DNA of 64,000 nucleotides from Modestobacter sp. L9-4 (GTDB taxonomy: Bacteria > Actinomycetota > Actinomycetes > Mycobacteriales > Geodermatophilaceae): positions 806,001 through 870,000 of the forward strand of contig NZ_CP077800.1 in the NCBI RefSeq assembly GCF_019112525.1, written 5' to 3'. The translations under genes and the position numbers were made by a program. Positions 24,611-33,713 of the stretch are shown here, one piece after another. The notes below the pieces were generated by a model that was not told the DNA's origin, searched no databases, and was given only the letters and a program-made list of their open reading frames with translations. Within the stretch, counting starts at the first letter, position 1. Each line of letters begins with the position of its first letter.

Positions 24611-27403
24611 TCAGCCGGCCCAGCGGGGGTCGGGTGGGAGCCGCGGGTTGAGCAGGTGCGCGACCAGCGCCGTCCAGCCGGTCTGGTGGGTGGCGCCCAG
24701 GCCCTCGCCGGTGTCGCCGTCGAAGAACTCGCTGAACGTCGGGTGCTCGCGCCACAGCGGGGAGTCGCTGGACTCGATGCGGTCGCCGTCGGCCGGGCGC
24801 TTGCCGTCGACCGGGCGGAACAGCCGGGTGAGGCTGGCGTCGATGAGGTCCGCGGCGTCGACCAGCGTGCAGCGGTTGCCCGAGCCGGTGGGGATCTCGA
24901 TGGTGAACGTGTCGCCGTAGTGCCTGCCCAGGGTGCGCAGCTTGTCGGCCAGCAGCACGTTGACCGGGAACCACACCGGCCCGCGCCAGTTGGAGTTGCC
25001 ACCGAACAGCCCGGTGCGGGACTCCCCAGGTTCGTACTCGATCGAGGCGTCGCGGCCGCCGACCTTGGCGATCACCTGCCCCGTCGACTTCGACAGCGAG
25101 CGGATGCCGAACGGGGAGAGGAACTCCTCGGTGTCGAACATCCGCTGCAGGATCCGGGCGAGGCGGTCCCGGTCGACCAGCGACAGCAGGATCTTGCGGC
25201 CCTCGGGTGCCGACCGGCTGCGCAGCGGGCCCATCAGCTGGGGACGGCGCTTCTGCAGCCACCGCACGCGCTCGGCGACGTCGGGAACTTGGGTACTCAC
25301 CCACGCCGGGATGTCGGTGGCGCCCAGGATCGGCAGCAGCCCGACCATCGACCGCACCCGCAGCGGCTCCGCCGTCCCGTCGGGGGCGACCAGCACGTCG
25401 TAGAAGAAGCCGTCGTCCTCGTGCCAGAGCTTGACCTCCTGCGACCCGAAGGCGTTCATCGCCTCCGCGATGGCGAGGAAGTGCTCGAAGAACTTGGTGG
25501 CGACGCCGTCCCAGGCCTGGTTCTCGCGGGACAGCTCCAGGGCGATCTTGAGCATCTGCTGGCAGTAGAACGCCATCCAGCTCGTCGCGTCGGACTGCTC
25601 CAGCCGGTAGCCCGGGGGCAGCGGCGCGGAGCGGTCGAACAGCGCGATGTTGTCCATGCCGAGGAAGCCGCCCTCGAACACGTTCGAGCCGTCGGCGTCC
25701 TTGCGGTTGACCCACCAGGAGAAGTTCAGCAGCAGCTTGGTGAAGACGCGGATGAGGAACGCGCGGTCGCGGTAGCCGTCGATCCGGTAGACGTGCCAGG
25801 CGGCCCAGGCGTGCACCGGCGGGTTGACGTCACCGAAGGCCCACTCGTAGGCCGGCAGCTGACCGTTGGGGTGCATCGCCCACTCGCGGCACATCAGCAC
25901 GAGCTGTTCCTTGGCGAAGTCGGGGTCGACGTGCGCCAGCGGCAGGGTGTGGAAGGCGGTGTCCCACGCGGCGAACCACGGGTACTCCCACTCGTCGGGC
26001 ATGGAGATGACGTCGGCCAGCGCCAGGTGCCGCCAGCTGGTGTTGCGCCCGCCCCTGCCACGCCGGGACTCCGGGGCCGGGACGTCGGGGTCGCCGTCGA
26101 GCCACTGGGCGACGTCGAAGCGGTACAGCTGCTTGGTCCACAGCAGCCCGGCGTAGGCGCGGCGGGCCACGTGCCGGTCGTCGGCGGACAGCTCGGGGTG
26201 GATGACGTTGGCGTAGAAGTCGTCGGCCTCGGTGCGCCGGGTGCGCAGCACGCGGTTGAACTCGGCGCCGAACATCTCCGTGTCGGGCTCGGCCGGGCGC
26301 AGCCGCAGCTTCACCGTCACGGTCTCCCCCGGCGCGACGGCGTCCCAGGAGTACCAGAACGCGGCCTTGGTGCCGGTGTCGGCCGGGTTCACCGCGGACT
26401 TCTCACCGTTGACGACGCGGCGGTTGATGCCGTCCTTGGGGTAGCGCGTGGTGTTGCTGCGCGCGCCGAACAGCGCGACGGCGTTGGTCTCGTTGTCGCA
26501 GAACAGCACCTCGGGGGTGCCCTCGGCGGTCAGCACGTAGCGGCCGAGGTAGCCGTGCTCGGCCTCGACCGCCTCCACGCCGTTCACCGTCAGCGTGGGC
26601 GCGAGCAGCTGGGTGAGCGTGCCCTGCCGCTTGTCGTGGCCCCAGGACCAGGTGTTGCGGAACCAGACCTGCGGCAGCAGGTGCAGCGGGGCGGCGTCCG
26701 GGCCGTGGTTGGTGGCGCTGACGACGATGCAGACGTCGTCCGGGGCGTTCTTGGCGTAGGTGACCTGGACGTCGAAGAACCGGTCCTCGTCCAGGACACC
26801 AGTGTCGGACAGCTCGTACTCCCGCTCCAGGCGGGTGCGCTCGGCGTTCTCCCGGCGCAGCTGGGCGTAGGGGTACTCGGCCTGCGGGTAGCGGTAGAGC
26901 CACTGCATCCAGGAGTGCGTCGGCGTGCCGTCGACGGCCCACCAGTGCTCCTTGGCGTCCTCGCCGTGGTTGCCCTCGGCGTTGGTCAGCCCGAAGAGCC
27001 GCTCCTTGAGGACCGGGTCCTTGCCGTTCCACATCGCCACGGAGAAGTTGAGGAACCCGTAGCGGTCGCAGATGCCGCCCAGCCCGTCCTCACCCCAGCG
27101 GTAGGCGCGGGCCACGGCGTGGTCGAAGGGGAAGGACGCCCAGGCGTCACCGTCGGCCGAGTAGTCCTCACGGACGGTCCCCCACTGGCGGCCGGCGAGG
27201 TAGGGACCCCACATGCGCCAGGGTGCGGACATCTCGGCGGACTCGGCCAGCCGGGCGTGCTCGGCGGATCGGGGGGTGTCGGCGTCCTGCGGACCCGGGG
27301 GGCTCGTGGACTCGTCGTACCCGGAGGTGGCGGCAGACACGACGTCCACAGTGCCATGTGCCGGCTCGGGCCTCTCGGTGGCGGGGCGGTCGGAGACCAG
27401 CAT
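24611..27403 (-). CDS. GH63/MGH1-type glycoside hydrolase
   Basis: A protein of about 930 residues. It resembles the actinobacterial GH63-like glucosidase family. The N-terminal part has WGPYLAGRQWGTVREDYS and GICDRYGFLNFSVAMWNG; the C-terminal (alpha/alpha)6 barrel contains EYPWFAAWDTAFHTLPL, GGFLGMDNIALFDRS, GNSNWRGPVWFPVN and the closing HQTGWTALVAHLLNP. Conserved acidic residues in WDTAF and SNWRGPVW regions fit inverting glycosidases. Related enzymes act on glucosylglycerate or mannosylglycerate, so compatible-solute turnover is a fair guess. The first 58 residues are poorly ordered and MSAPWRMW at residue 59 is an alternative start. It follows the GGDEF-EAL gene by 12 bases. Confidence 0.85.
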   Translation of the reverse strand: MLVSDRPATERPEPAHGTVDVVSAATSGYDESTSPPGPQDADTPRSAEHARLAESAEMSAPWRMWGPYLAGRQWGTVREDYSADGDAWASFPFDHAVARAYRWGEDGLGGICDRYGFLNFSVAMWNGKDPVLKERLFGLTNAEGNHGEDAKEHWWAVDGTPTHSWMQWLYRYPQAEYPYAQLRRENAERTRLEREYELSDTGVLDEDRFFDVQVTYAKNAPDDVCIVVSATNHGPDAAPLHLLPQVWFRNTWSWGHDKRQGTLTQLLAPTLTVNGVEAVEAEHGYLGRYVLTAEGTPEVLFCDNETNAVALFGARSNTTRYPKDGINRRVVNGEKSAVNPADTGTKAAFWYSWDAVAPGETVTVKLRLRPAEPDTEMFGAEFNRVLRTRRTEADDFYANVIHPELSADDRHVARRAYAGLLWTKQLYRFDVAQWLDGDPDVPAPESRRGRGGRNTSWRHLALADVISMPDEWEYPWFAAWDTAFHTLPLAHVDPDFAKEQLVLMCREWAMHPNGQLPAYEWAFGDVNPPVHAWAAWHVYRIDGYRDRAFLIRVFTKLLLNFSWWVNRKDADGSNVFEGGFLGMDNIALFDRSAPLPPGYRLEQSDATSWMAFYCQQMLKIALELSRENQAWDGVATKFFEHFLAIAEAMNAFGSQEVKLWHEDDGFFYDVLVAPDGTAEPLRVRSMVGLLPILGATDIPAWVSTQVPDVAERVRWLQKRRPQLMGPLRSRSAPEGRKILLSLVDRDRLARILQRMFDTEEFLSPFGIRSLSKSTGQVIAKVGGRDASIEYEPGESRTGLFGGNSNWRGPVWFPVNVLLADKLRTLGRHYGDTFTIEIPTGSGNRCTLVDAADLIDASLTRLFRPVDGKRPADGDRIESSDSPLWREHPTFSEFFDGDTGEGLGATHQTGWTALVAHLLNPRLPPDPRWAG

Positions 27404-27415
27404 CACCGGCCGGGG

Positions 27416-29173
27416 TCAGCCCCGGCAGTCGACCTCGGCGCGCTGGGAGACGGCGGGTGAGGCGAGCAGCTCGGCGATCGGCACGGGGCGACCGTGGAAC
27501 CAGCCCTGGGAGAACGCGCAGCCGATCCGGGCCAGCGCCGCGGCCTGCCCGGCGGTCTCGACGCCCTCGGCGGTGACGTCCAGGCCCAGCCCGCGGCACA
27601 TGGCGGCGAGGCTGCCGACCATCTGCTGGCGGCGCGGCGAGGAGTCGATGCTGGCCACCAGCGAGCGGTCCAGCTTGATGACGTCGGCGGGCAGGGTGTC
27701 CAGGCGGCTCAGCGAGGAGAAGCCGGTGCCGAAGTCGTCGATGGCGACCTTCAGGCCCGCGGCGCGGAGGGTGTGCAGCGCGGCGACGGCGATCGAGGAG
27801 TCGGCCTCGATGAGGGTCTCGGTGACCTCCAGGACCAGGTGCTCGGCCGGGAAGCCGGTCTCGGCCAGCAGCGCCTGCAGCCGGGCCGGGTAACCGGGGT
27901 CGGACAGCTCGAGGCCGGAGACGTTGACGCCGAGGGTGAGCTGCTCGCCGCGGGTGGTGCGGACGCCGGCCAGGGACGCGCACGCCGTCCGGACGACGTG
28001 CGCATCCAGGACGGCGATCAGGCCGCTCTGCTCGGCGGCGGCGACGAACTCCGTCGGCGGCACGGGGCCGCGCTCGGGGTGGGTCCAGCGGGCGAGGGCC
28101 TCGACGCCGACGACGGCGCCGTCGGTGGTGTCGGCGATCGGCTGCAGGTGCACCTGCACCTCGCCGGCGGCCAGGGCGAGCGCGAGGTCGCCGGCCAGCG
28201 GGGAGCCGCCGTCGCCGTCGAGCTCGCAGCGGCCACGACCGGCGGCCTTGGCGTCGTAGAGGGCGCGGTCGGCGCGGCGCATGAGCTGGGCGGCGGTCTC
28301 ACCGCGCTCGTGCTGGGCGACGCCGCAGGACATCGAGATCTCCGGGTGCAGGGGGACGATCCGCCGCACCAGGGCGAGGGCGTCGACGCCGCGGACGCCG
28401 GGCAGCAGCAGGGCGAACTCGTCGCCGCCCTGCCGGGCGAAGAACGCGCCCTCGGGGAGCTCGCGCTGCCAGACGTCGGCGACCCGGCACAGCACCAGGT
28501 CACCGGCCTCGTGGCCGCGGGCGTCGTTGACCTGCTTGAAGAAGTCGAGGTCGAGCAGCACCGCCGACAGCCGGTCGCCGCTGCGCGACGTGGCCGCGAG
28601 CAGCTCCTGCAGCGAGTCGTCGAAGCCGCGCCGGTTGGCCAGCCCGGTGAGCGGGTCACGGCTGGCGCTGGAGGCCCGGATGACCAGGCCGCGGGTGACG
28701 CTGCCGAGCGCGATGATGATCGGGACCAGGGTGAGCGTGACGAACGCCGGGACCTCGCCGCGCACCAGCAGCGCGACGGTCATGCCGCCGAGGGCCAGCA
28801 CCATGTGCGCCCAGGCCAGCGGCAGGCTGAAGAAGAAGCACGCGTCGACGGCGATGAAGGACATGAGGGTGGCCGCAGCCATGGCGGTGGCCGGGTCGGG
28901 GCTGACCAGGATCGCCACCACGATCAGCACCGACGCCGAGGCGACGGCGACGTGGAAGGCGTTGCGCGGCCAGCGCGGCCCCCAGCGGACGGCGATGCCG
29001 GCGCAGGCCAGCACGCTCGCCGACAGCGCGACCATCGACCAGCGGACCTGCACGGTGAAACCGGTGTTGAGCGCAGCCAGCAGCCCCGCGACCGCGGCGA
29101 AGACGTAGAACGTCGCCAGGGTGCGGGTCATCATGCGGGGTGTCGCCACCGCAGGCGCCGTCGACCAGCTCAC
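27416..29173 (-). CDS. Membrane GGDEF-EAL c-di-GMP turnover protein
   Basis: About 585 residues from GTG 29173 (VSWSTAPAVATPR). The start is placed upstream of the first helix because ATPR is conserved in the two paralogues nearby. An N-terminal region of about six hydrophobic helices is followed by a GGDEF domain with intact RQGGDEFALLLPG and an EAL domain with VVGVEALARWTHP, LGVNVSGLEL and DDFGTGFSSLSRLDTLPAD (catalytic Asp pair). The residues before GGDEF read PEGAFFARQ, so the RxxD product-inhibition site is absent. It could both make and break c-di-GMP. It is probably co-transcribed with the glycosidase. Confidence 0.9.
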   Translation of the reverse strand: MSWSTAPAVATPRMMTRTLATFYVFAAVAGLLAALNTGFTVQVRWSMVALSASVLACAGIAVRWGPRWPRNAFHVAVASASVLIVVAILVSPDPATAMAAATLMSFIAVDACFFFSLPLAWAHMVLALGGMTVALLVRGEVPAFVTLTLVPIIIALGSVTRGLVIRASSASRDPLTGLANRRGFDDSLQELLAATSRSGDRLSAVLLDLDFFKQVNDARGHEAGDLVLCRVADVWQRELPEGAFFARQGGDEFALLLPGVRGVDALALVRRIVPLHPEISMSCGVAQHERGETAAQLMRRADRALYDAKAAGRGRCELDGDGGSPLAGDLALALAAGEVQVHLQPIADTTDGAVVGVEALARWTHPERGPVPPTEFVAAAEQSGLIAVLDAHVVRTACASLAGVRTTRGEQLTLGVNVSGLELSDPGYPARLQALLAETGFPAEHLVLEVTETLIEADSSIAVAALHTLRAAGLKVAIDDFGTGFSSLSRLDTLPADVIKLDRSLVASIDSSPRRQQMVGSLAAMCRGLGLDVTAEGVETAGQAAALARIGCAFSQGWFHGRPVPIAELLASPAVSQRAEVDCRG

Positions 29174-29348
29174 CTGTCGATCATCGGCTCGACCACCGAC
29201 AACTTGATCGTGTCCCGCCCGTCGGCTCCCCCACTCACCCGGCGGAGCTACGCACGGGCTGCGCGCCCGAGGGCAATGCGTTGGATCGTGTCGGTGCCGG
29301 CACGTACGTTCCAGCGGCTCCCCTCCCCGCCCCGAACGGAGACCTGCC

Positions 29349-30449
29349 GTGACGATGCCGAGCACCGGCCCGGCCCCGCACGTCCTCGTGCCACGGCTGT
29401 CGCTGGACTACCTGGACGACGTCGCCACGGCGCTGATGGTGCAGGCCCAGTGGACCGGGGCGATGCCGTACCACCGCGCCGACTCCGTGCCCGGCGCCGT
29501 CGAGGACCTGGCCGCGCTGGTGCCCGAGGGCGCCGTGGTGCGGGTCGACCAGCGGTTCGACCACCACGCCTCGCTGTGCGTCGAGCTGCCCGGGGTGCTG
29601 CTGGAGCTGGAACGGCGGGGCAACGTCACGCGGGTGCGGGCGGTGGGCGCGACCGCGACCGGTGTCGAGTCGGTGGTCGCCTCGGCGATCGCGGCGGCCC
29701 GCACCGCGGTGACGGTGCCGGAGGACACGGTGCGCATGCGCTTCTGGTCCGCGTCGAAGGACGGCGACGGGTCGATGTCCTCCCGTGAGGTGACGGCGCC
29801 GGCGTGGTCGGAGGTCGCCGGCAACTACGCCGCGCGCACCGCTGCCCGGCTGGGTGGGCTGATGGGCTTGCCGGACGTGTCCGGGCGGGCCGGCCGGCTG
29901 GTGCTGTGGCACGGCGAGCCGGGCACCGGGAAGACGACGGCGGCCCGGGCGCTGAGCCGTGAGTGGTCGGGGTGGGCCGACGCCCACTACGTGACCGACC
30001 CCGAGCGGCTGTTCGAGGACCCCGGCTACCTGCTGGAGGTGGCCGGCGTCGACCAGGACACCCGGGAGCGCAGGGACGACAAGCGGTGGCGGGTGGTGAT
30101 CGCCGAGGACTGCGACGAGTACCTGCGCACCGATGCGAAGCTGCGGGCCGGGGCGTCGCTGGGCCGGCTGCTCAACCTCTGCGACGGGATCCTCGGCCAC
30201 GGTCTGCGGGTGGTGGTGCTGCTGACCACCAACGAGGACGTCGGCAGCCTGCACCCGGCGATCACCCGGCCGGGACGGTGCCTGAGCAGGGTGGAGTTCG
30301 CCCGGCTCGCGCACGCCGAGGCGCAGGCGTGGCTGGGTGCGGCCGCCACGGCACCGCCCGGGTCGGCGACCCTGGCGGAGCTGTACGCGCTGCGCGAGGA
30401 GCGCGCCGACCACAGCGACCGGGCACCGGACATCGGCGGCTACCTCTGA
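29349..30449 (+). CDS. AAA ATPase with DUF5925-like N-terminal domain
   Basis: A 366-residue protein, GTG 29349 with GGAG upstream. Residues 1-150 form a domain common to actinobacterial AAA proteins of this type (VLVPRLSLDYLDDVATALM). The AAA module has Walker A GEPGTGKTTA near residue 190, Walker B VVIAEDCDEYL with Asp-Cys in place of the usual DExD, sensor LLTTNED and the Arg-finger-like ITRPGRC. It resembles BCS1/ClpX-like AAA proteins, which remodel protein complexes. The target is unknown. It ends at a strong terminator. Confidence 0.85.
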   Translation: MTMPSTGPAPHVLVPRLSLDYLDDVATALMVQAQWTGAMPYHRADSVPGAVEDLAALVPEGAVVRVDQRFDHHASLCVELPGVLLELERRGNVTRVRAVGATATGVESVVASAIAAARTAVTVPEDTVRMRFWSASKDGDGSMSSREVTAPAWSEVAGNYAARTAARLGGLMGLPDVSGRAGRLVLWHGEPGTGKTTAARALSREWSGWADAHYVTDPERLFEDPGYLLEVAGVDQDTRERRDDKRWRVVIAEDCDEYLRTDAKLRAGASLGRLLNLCDGILGHGLRVVVLLTTNEDVGSLHPAITRPGRCLSRVEFARLAHAEAQAWLGAAATAPPGSATLAELYALREERADHSDRAPDIGGYL

Positions 30450-30460
30450 CCGGAACGACG

Positions 30461-30492
30461 ACGCCCCGCTCCCGTGTCCGGGAGCGGGGCGT
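30461..30492. terminator. Perfect 14-bp hairpin terminator
   Basis: ACGCCCCGCTCCCG (30461-30474) and CGGGAGCGGGGCGT (30479-30492) flank a TGTC tetraloop. It lies between convergent genes ending at 30449 and 30507. Confidence 0.9.
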
Positions 30493-30506
30493 CAAGCCGG
30501 TCTCGG

Positions 30507-31037
30507 TCAGACGGCGCCCATGCTGCGCCAGTAGGCGTTGAGCGCACCGTTGGTCTTGATCAGCCAGACCAGCGGGCCGATGAGGATGAAGGAGCCGAGC
30601 AGCACCCAGAGTCCGGTCGTGGCGCTGACCGGACGGGGGCGGCCCTGCCGGGCGTAGAGGTTGCCGACCTCGTTGGGCAGCACGAAGGGCGTGACGAGCC
30701 CGAAGGTGAAGAGGGCCAGGACCAGGCCGATGGCGCCGCCGACGCCCTCGCCGGAGTGCTGCTTCATCTCCTCGTGCGTGGCGAAGTAGTAGTACAGCGA
30801 GTAGAGGCCGAAGGTGATGATGCTCAGCCCGATGACGGCCCAGGTGCTGCGGACCTTGCCCACCGGGCCGAGCGGGCGGCCGTAGGGCGCGACGCCGTGC
30901 TGCATCGGCTGCGCCGGGACCATGCCGTACGGCTGCTGCCCGTAGCCGGCGACCTGCTGCTGCGGCGCGTAGTGGGCGGGCGGCGGCGGGGCCGGCGCGT
31001 AGGCCGGCTTGGTCGGCTGCTCTTCCATCGCGGACAT
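30507..31037 (-). CDS. DUF4234-family membrane protein
   Basis: A 176-residue protein starting at ATG 31037. The first 60 residues are Pro/Gln/Tyr-rich (PAPPPPAHYAPQQQ). Three to four transmembrane helices follow, with the DUF4234 pattern RSTWAVIGLSIITFGLYSLYYYF, in which a short Tyr/Phe-rich motif follows a TFG turn. NLYARQGRPRP lies in a loop. The family has no known function; Pro/Tyr-rich tails often mediate membrane association in actinobacteria. It is probably monocistronic. Confidence 0.82.
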   Translation of the reverse strand: MSAMEEQPTKPAYAPAPPPPAHYAPQQQVAGYGQQPYGMVPAQPMQHGVAPYGRPLGPVGKVRSTWAVIGLSIITFGLYSLYYYFATHEEMKQHSGEGVGGAIGLVLALFTFGLVTPFVLPNEVGNLYARQGRPRPVSATTGLWVLLGSFILIGPLVWLIKTNGALNAYWRSMGAV

Positions 31038-31173
31038 CGTGGAACCCCCGTTCGAGCCGCCGGCACGTCCGGCAGCGGTCGCAGACGCTAGGCGTCGACC
31101 GGCCGCTCGGACCCATTTCCGGACGCATTCGTCCCGCGTCCGGCACATCCGCCCCACCCGTCGCTCGCGCGCG

Positions 31174-31191
31174 GCCCGGCCGGAGCCGGGC
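31174..31191 (-). terminator. Short GC hairpin downstream of the DUF222-HNH gene
   Basis: GCCCGGC (31174-31180), CGGA loop, GCCGGGC (31185-31191), 46 bases beyond the stop of the DUF222-HNH gene. Confidence 0.5.
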
Positions 31192-31237
31192 ATGCCGACG
31201 CGATCGTCCCGCTCGTCGCCCCGGGGCGCGCAGGACG

Positions 31238-32443
31238 TCAGACCTGCAGGGCAGGACCGATGAGGATCTGCGAGCCGTCGGGGCGGTAGGTGCGCCATCG
31301 GCCGTCCGGTGGTCGTTCGACCCGGAACCCGTGATGGACCTTGGTGTGGTGGCGTTCGCAGAGAAGTGCGGAGTTCTCCAGGCTGGTGTCGCCGTGGTCG
31401 CGCAGCCACTCGAGCTGGTGGTGGACGTCGCACCAGTGCGTGGGCGCCGAGCAGCCGGTGAAGACGCAGTGCCGGTCGCGGCGTTCCACCGCCCGGCGGA
31501 TGTGCGCGGGCACCAGCCGCTTGCTGCGCCCGACGTCCAGCGGCAGCCCGTCTGGGTCCAGCACCATCCGGGAGACCTTGGCGTCGCACGCCGCCCACCG
31601 GGCCGCCGCCGCGGACATGGTGGCGCCGAAGCCGGTCTCGGCTGCGTTCGCGCCGGTGCTCGAGTCGAGCAGATCGTCGATGCCGATGGTGACGACGAGG
31701 TGCGGCTTCTCGCTGCGCAGGAACGGCAGGTCACCACTGGCCAGCTGGTTGTCGCACAGCTGCACGAAGGCGTCGGCGTTCTGCTGGGCGCGGGTGCGCT
31801 CGTCGCCCTTCGGCCGCGACGCCTGCACGATCGACTCCAGCGCCGCCTGCACCTTCTCCCCGCCCACCGCGTCGAGGTCGAACCGGCCGGACACGCTGCC
31901 GTCAGCGTGCTTCGCGATGCTCAGCCGACGCCCCTCGGTCGGGTCGGGCTCCGGCCCGTCGGGATCGAGTGCGGCGAGGACGAGCTCGACCACCTCCCAC
32001 AGCCGGGCCGGTGAGTTGATCGCCGCCTCGGCCAGCGCCTCGTCGAAGCCGCCCAGGTCGACGCCCCGCTCCGCTGCCTGCGCCAGCCGTGCGGGCGTGG
32101 CGACCTGGGCTGCGACAGCGACCTGGTCGGCGGTGATCGCGCCGGTGGCGAAGCCGGTCGCGACGGCCGGCAGGTGCTCGAGCGCACGCCCGTTCGCGAC
32201 CAGCTGGACCGCACTGCTCTTCGACCAGCGGGCGTGCCCGCGCAGCCAGGACTGCATCGTCTTCAGCCCGTCGTGCTCGGCAGCGCCGGTCCTCTCGCAC
32301 TCCCGCACGGTGCGGGTGATCGCGGCGACGAGCGCGGTGTGCGCTCGCAGCAGCGGCGTGAGGCGCTCGAGCAGCTGCGGCCCGAACACCGACGTGAGGT
32401 CGTCGGAGACGAGGGCGTCGACCGCCGACTGCAGCTCGTCCAT
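31238..32443 (-). CDS. DUF222/13E12-family protein with C-terminal HNH nuclease
   Basis: A 401-residue protein. ATG 32443 has GGGAGG 4 bases upstream. The N-terminal DUF222 (13E12 repeat) region is helical and contains QSWLRGHARWSKSSAVQLV. The C-terminal HNH nuclease reads RRDRHCVFTGCSAPTHWCDVH in parts, then HHQLEWLRDHGDTSLENSALL and CERHHTKVHHG, with the metal-binding HH and closing HH present. A perfect LexA box lies 18 bases upstream of the start. The actinobacterial SOS regulon is known to include 13E12 proteins, so this one is probably DNA-damage induced. Confidence 0.92.
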   Translation of the reverse strand: MDELQSAVDALVSDDLTSVFGPQLLERLTPLLRAHTALVAAITRTVRECERTGAAEHDGLKTMQSWLRGHARWSKSSAVQLVANGRALEHLPAVATGFATGAITADQVAVAAQVATPARLAQAAERGVDLGGFDEALAEAAINSPARLWEVVELVLAALDPDGPEPDPTEGRRLSIAKHADGSVSGRFDLDAVGGEKVQAALESIVQASRPKGDERTRAQQNADAFVQLCDNQLASGDLPFLRSEKPHLVVTIGIDDLLDSSTGANAAETGFGATMSAAAARWAACDAKVSRMVLDPDGLPLDVGRSKRLVPAHIRRAVERRDRHCVFTGCSAPTHWCDVHHQLEWLRDHGDTSLENSALLCERHHTKVHHGFRVERPPDGRWRTYRPDGSQILIGPALQV

Positions 32444-32460
32444 CACACCTCCCGACCCGT

Positions 32461-32476
32461 TCGAACGCTTGTTCGA
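32461..32476. promoter_or_regulatory. LexA (SOS) box
   Basis: TCGAACGCTTGTTCGA matches the actinobacterial LexA consensus TCGAAC-N4-GTTCGA at all 12 defined positions. It overlaps the promoter region of the DUF222-HNH gene. Confidence 0.92.
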
Positions 32477-32627
32477 ATCCTACCGTCAGGCGACCAGGCC
32501 AGCAAGACAAAAGTGCTGCTCAGAGGGCCTGATCCGATGTCCGGCGGCACGCCGGACAGGGCGCCGGCCATCCGCACACAGCGCCGTCCAAGACGCATCG
32601 TCCGTCGGCAGGTGCGAGGCTCCGGCC

Positions 32628-33713
32628 ATGACCGACGCCGCTCCCCCGCCCGTCGACCAGGCTGTGCTCGACGACCTCCGTCACCGCCTGCAGCGCTGGC
32701 GCCGCGTCGAGCTGACCGGCACCGCCGGCTGGGACCGCGGCACCGAGCCCGGCTACCTCGCCGACCTCCTCAACGACTGGGCCACCGACTACGACTGGCG
32801 TCCGCACGAGGAGCGCATCCGCGCCCTGCCGTGGGAGCCGACCGCCCGCATGCGGCTGGTGCACCAGCGGGCGGCGGACCCCGGTGCGACCGCCGTCGTC
32901 CTGCTGCACGGCTGGCCGGACTCGGTGCTCCGCTACGAGCGGGTACTGCCGCTGCTGACCGACCTGCACGTCGTCGTCCCGGCGCTGCCCGGCTACCCGT
33001 TCGCCGCATCCCTGCCCGAGCGCGATCTCTCCTCGGCCGACATGGCGGCGATGGCCGAGGCGATGGCCGAGCTGGGGCACGAGCGGTACGTCGTCTCCGG
33101 TGGCGACATCGGCCGCGGGGTGGCCACGGCGCTGGCCGCACAGCACCCCGACCGGGTGGCGGCTCTGCACCTCACCGACGTCCCGACCGGCACTGTGCTG
33201 GCCGGTGAACCGGCGGCGCTGACCGACGACGAGCGCGACCTGCGCCGGCAGGTCGAGCGGTGGCGCGAGGCGGAGGGCGCGTACATGCACGAGCAGTCGA
33301 CCCGGCCGCACACGCTGGCGGTCGCGCTCGGCGACTCCCCCGCCGGACTGGCGGCCTGGATCGTGGAGAAGCTGCGCGCGTGGAGCGACTGCGGCGGCGA
33401 CGTCGAGTCGGTGTTCCCGCGCGAGGAGCTGCTCACCTGGGTCACCGCGTACTGGGTGACCGGCGCGATCGGGACGTCGTTCGCGCCCTACGCCCGGCAG
33501 GCCCCGCCGCTCGGGCGGATCGACGTCCCGACGGTGGTGAACCAGTTCCCGCACGACCTGGTGCAGGCGCCGCGCTCGGTGGCCGAGGGGCTGTTCGACC
33601 TGCGTGTGTTCGAGCACGGCAGCGCCGGTGGGCACTTCGCCGCGTGGGAGTGCCCCGACGAGTTCGTCGGGTTCGTCCGGACGGCGGTGGCGCTGGGCGC
33701 CTCGGCCGGCTAG
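32628..33713 (+). CDS. Epoxide hydrolase (alpha/beta hydrolase with EHN domain)
   Basis: A 361-residue protein. The N-terminal segment (WRPHEERIRALPWEPT) is typical of the epoxide hydrolase N-terminal domain. The core has the oxyanion loop LLHGWPDSV, nucleophile Asp in SGGDIGRGVA and a late His in HGSAGGHFAAWE, a standard Asp-His pair with Glu or Asp as third member. Enzymes of this kind open epoxides to diols in detoxification or in juvenile-hormone-like compound metabolism. It is monocistronic and its stop codon overlaps the stop of the protease gene on the other strand. Confidence 0.88.
   Translation: MTDAAPPPVDQAVLDDLRHRLQRWRRVELTGTAGWDRGTEPGYLADLLNDWATDYDWRPHEERIRALPWEPTARMRLVHQRAADPGATAVVLLHGWPDSVLRYERVLPLLTDLHVVVPALPGYPFAASLPERDLSSADMAAMAEAMAELGHERYVVSGGDIGRGVATALAAQHPDRVAALHLTDVPTGTVLAGEPAALTDDERDLRRQVERWREAEGAYMHEQSTRPHTLAVALGDSPAGLAAWIVEKLRAWSDCGGDVESVFPREELLTWVTAYWVTGAIGTSFAPYARQAPPLGRIDVPTVVNQFPHDLVQAPRSVAEGLFDLRVFEHGSAGGHFAAWECPDEFVGFVRTAVALGASAG

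Noticed and set aside
24656-27460. 934-codon open frame on the plus strand
   Set aside because: It lies antisense to the GH63-like gene and reads as low-complexity Val/Gly/Arg protein without motifs.
27494-29788. 764-codon open frame on the plus strand
   Set aside because: Antisense to the GGDEF-EAL gene; composition typical of the complementary frame in high-GC DNA.
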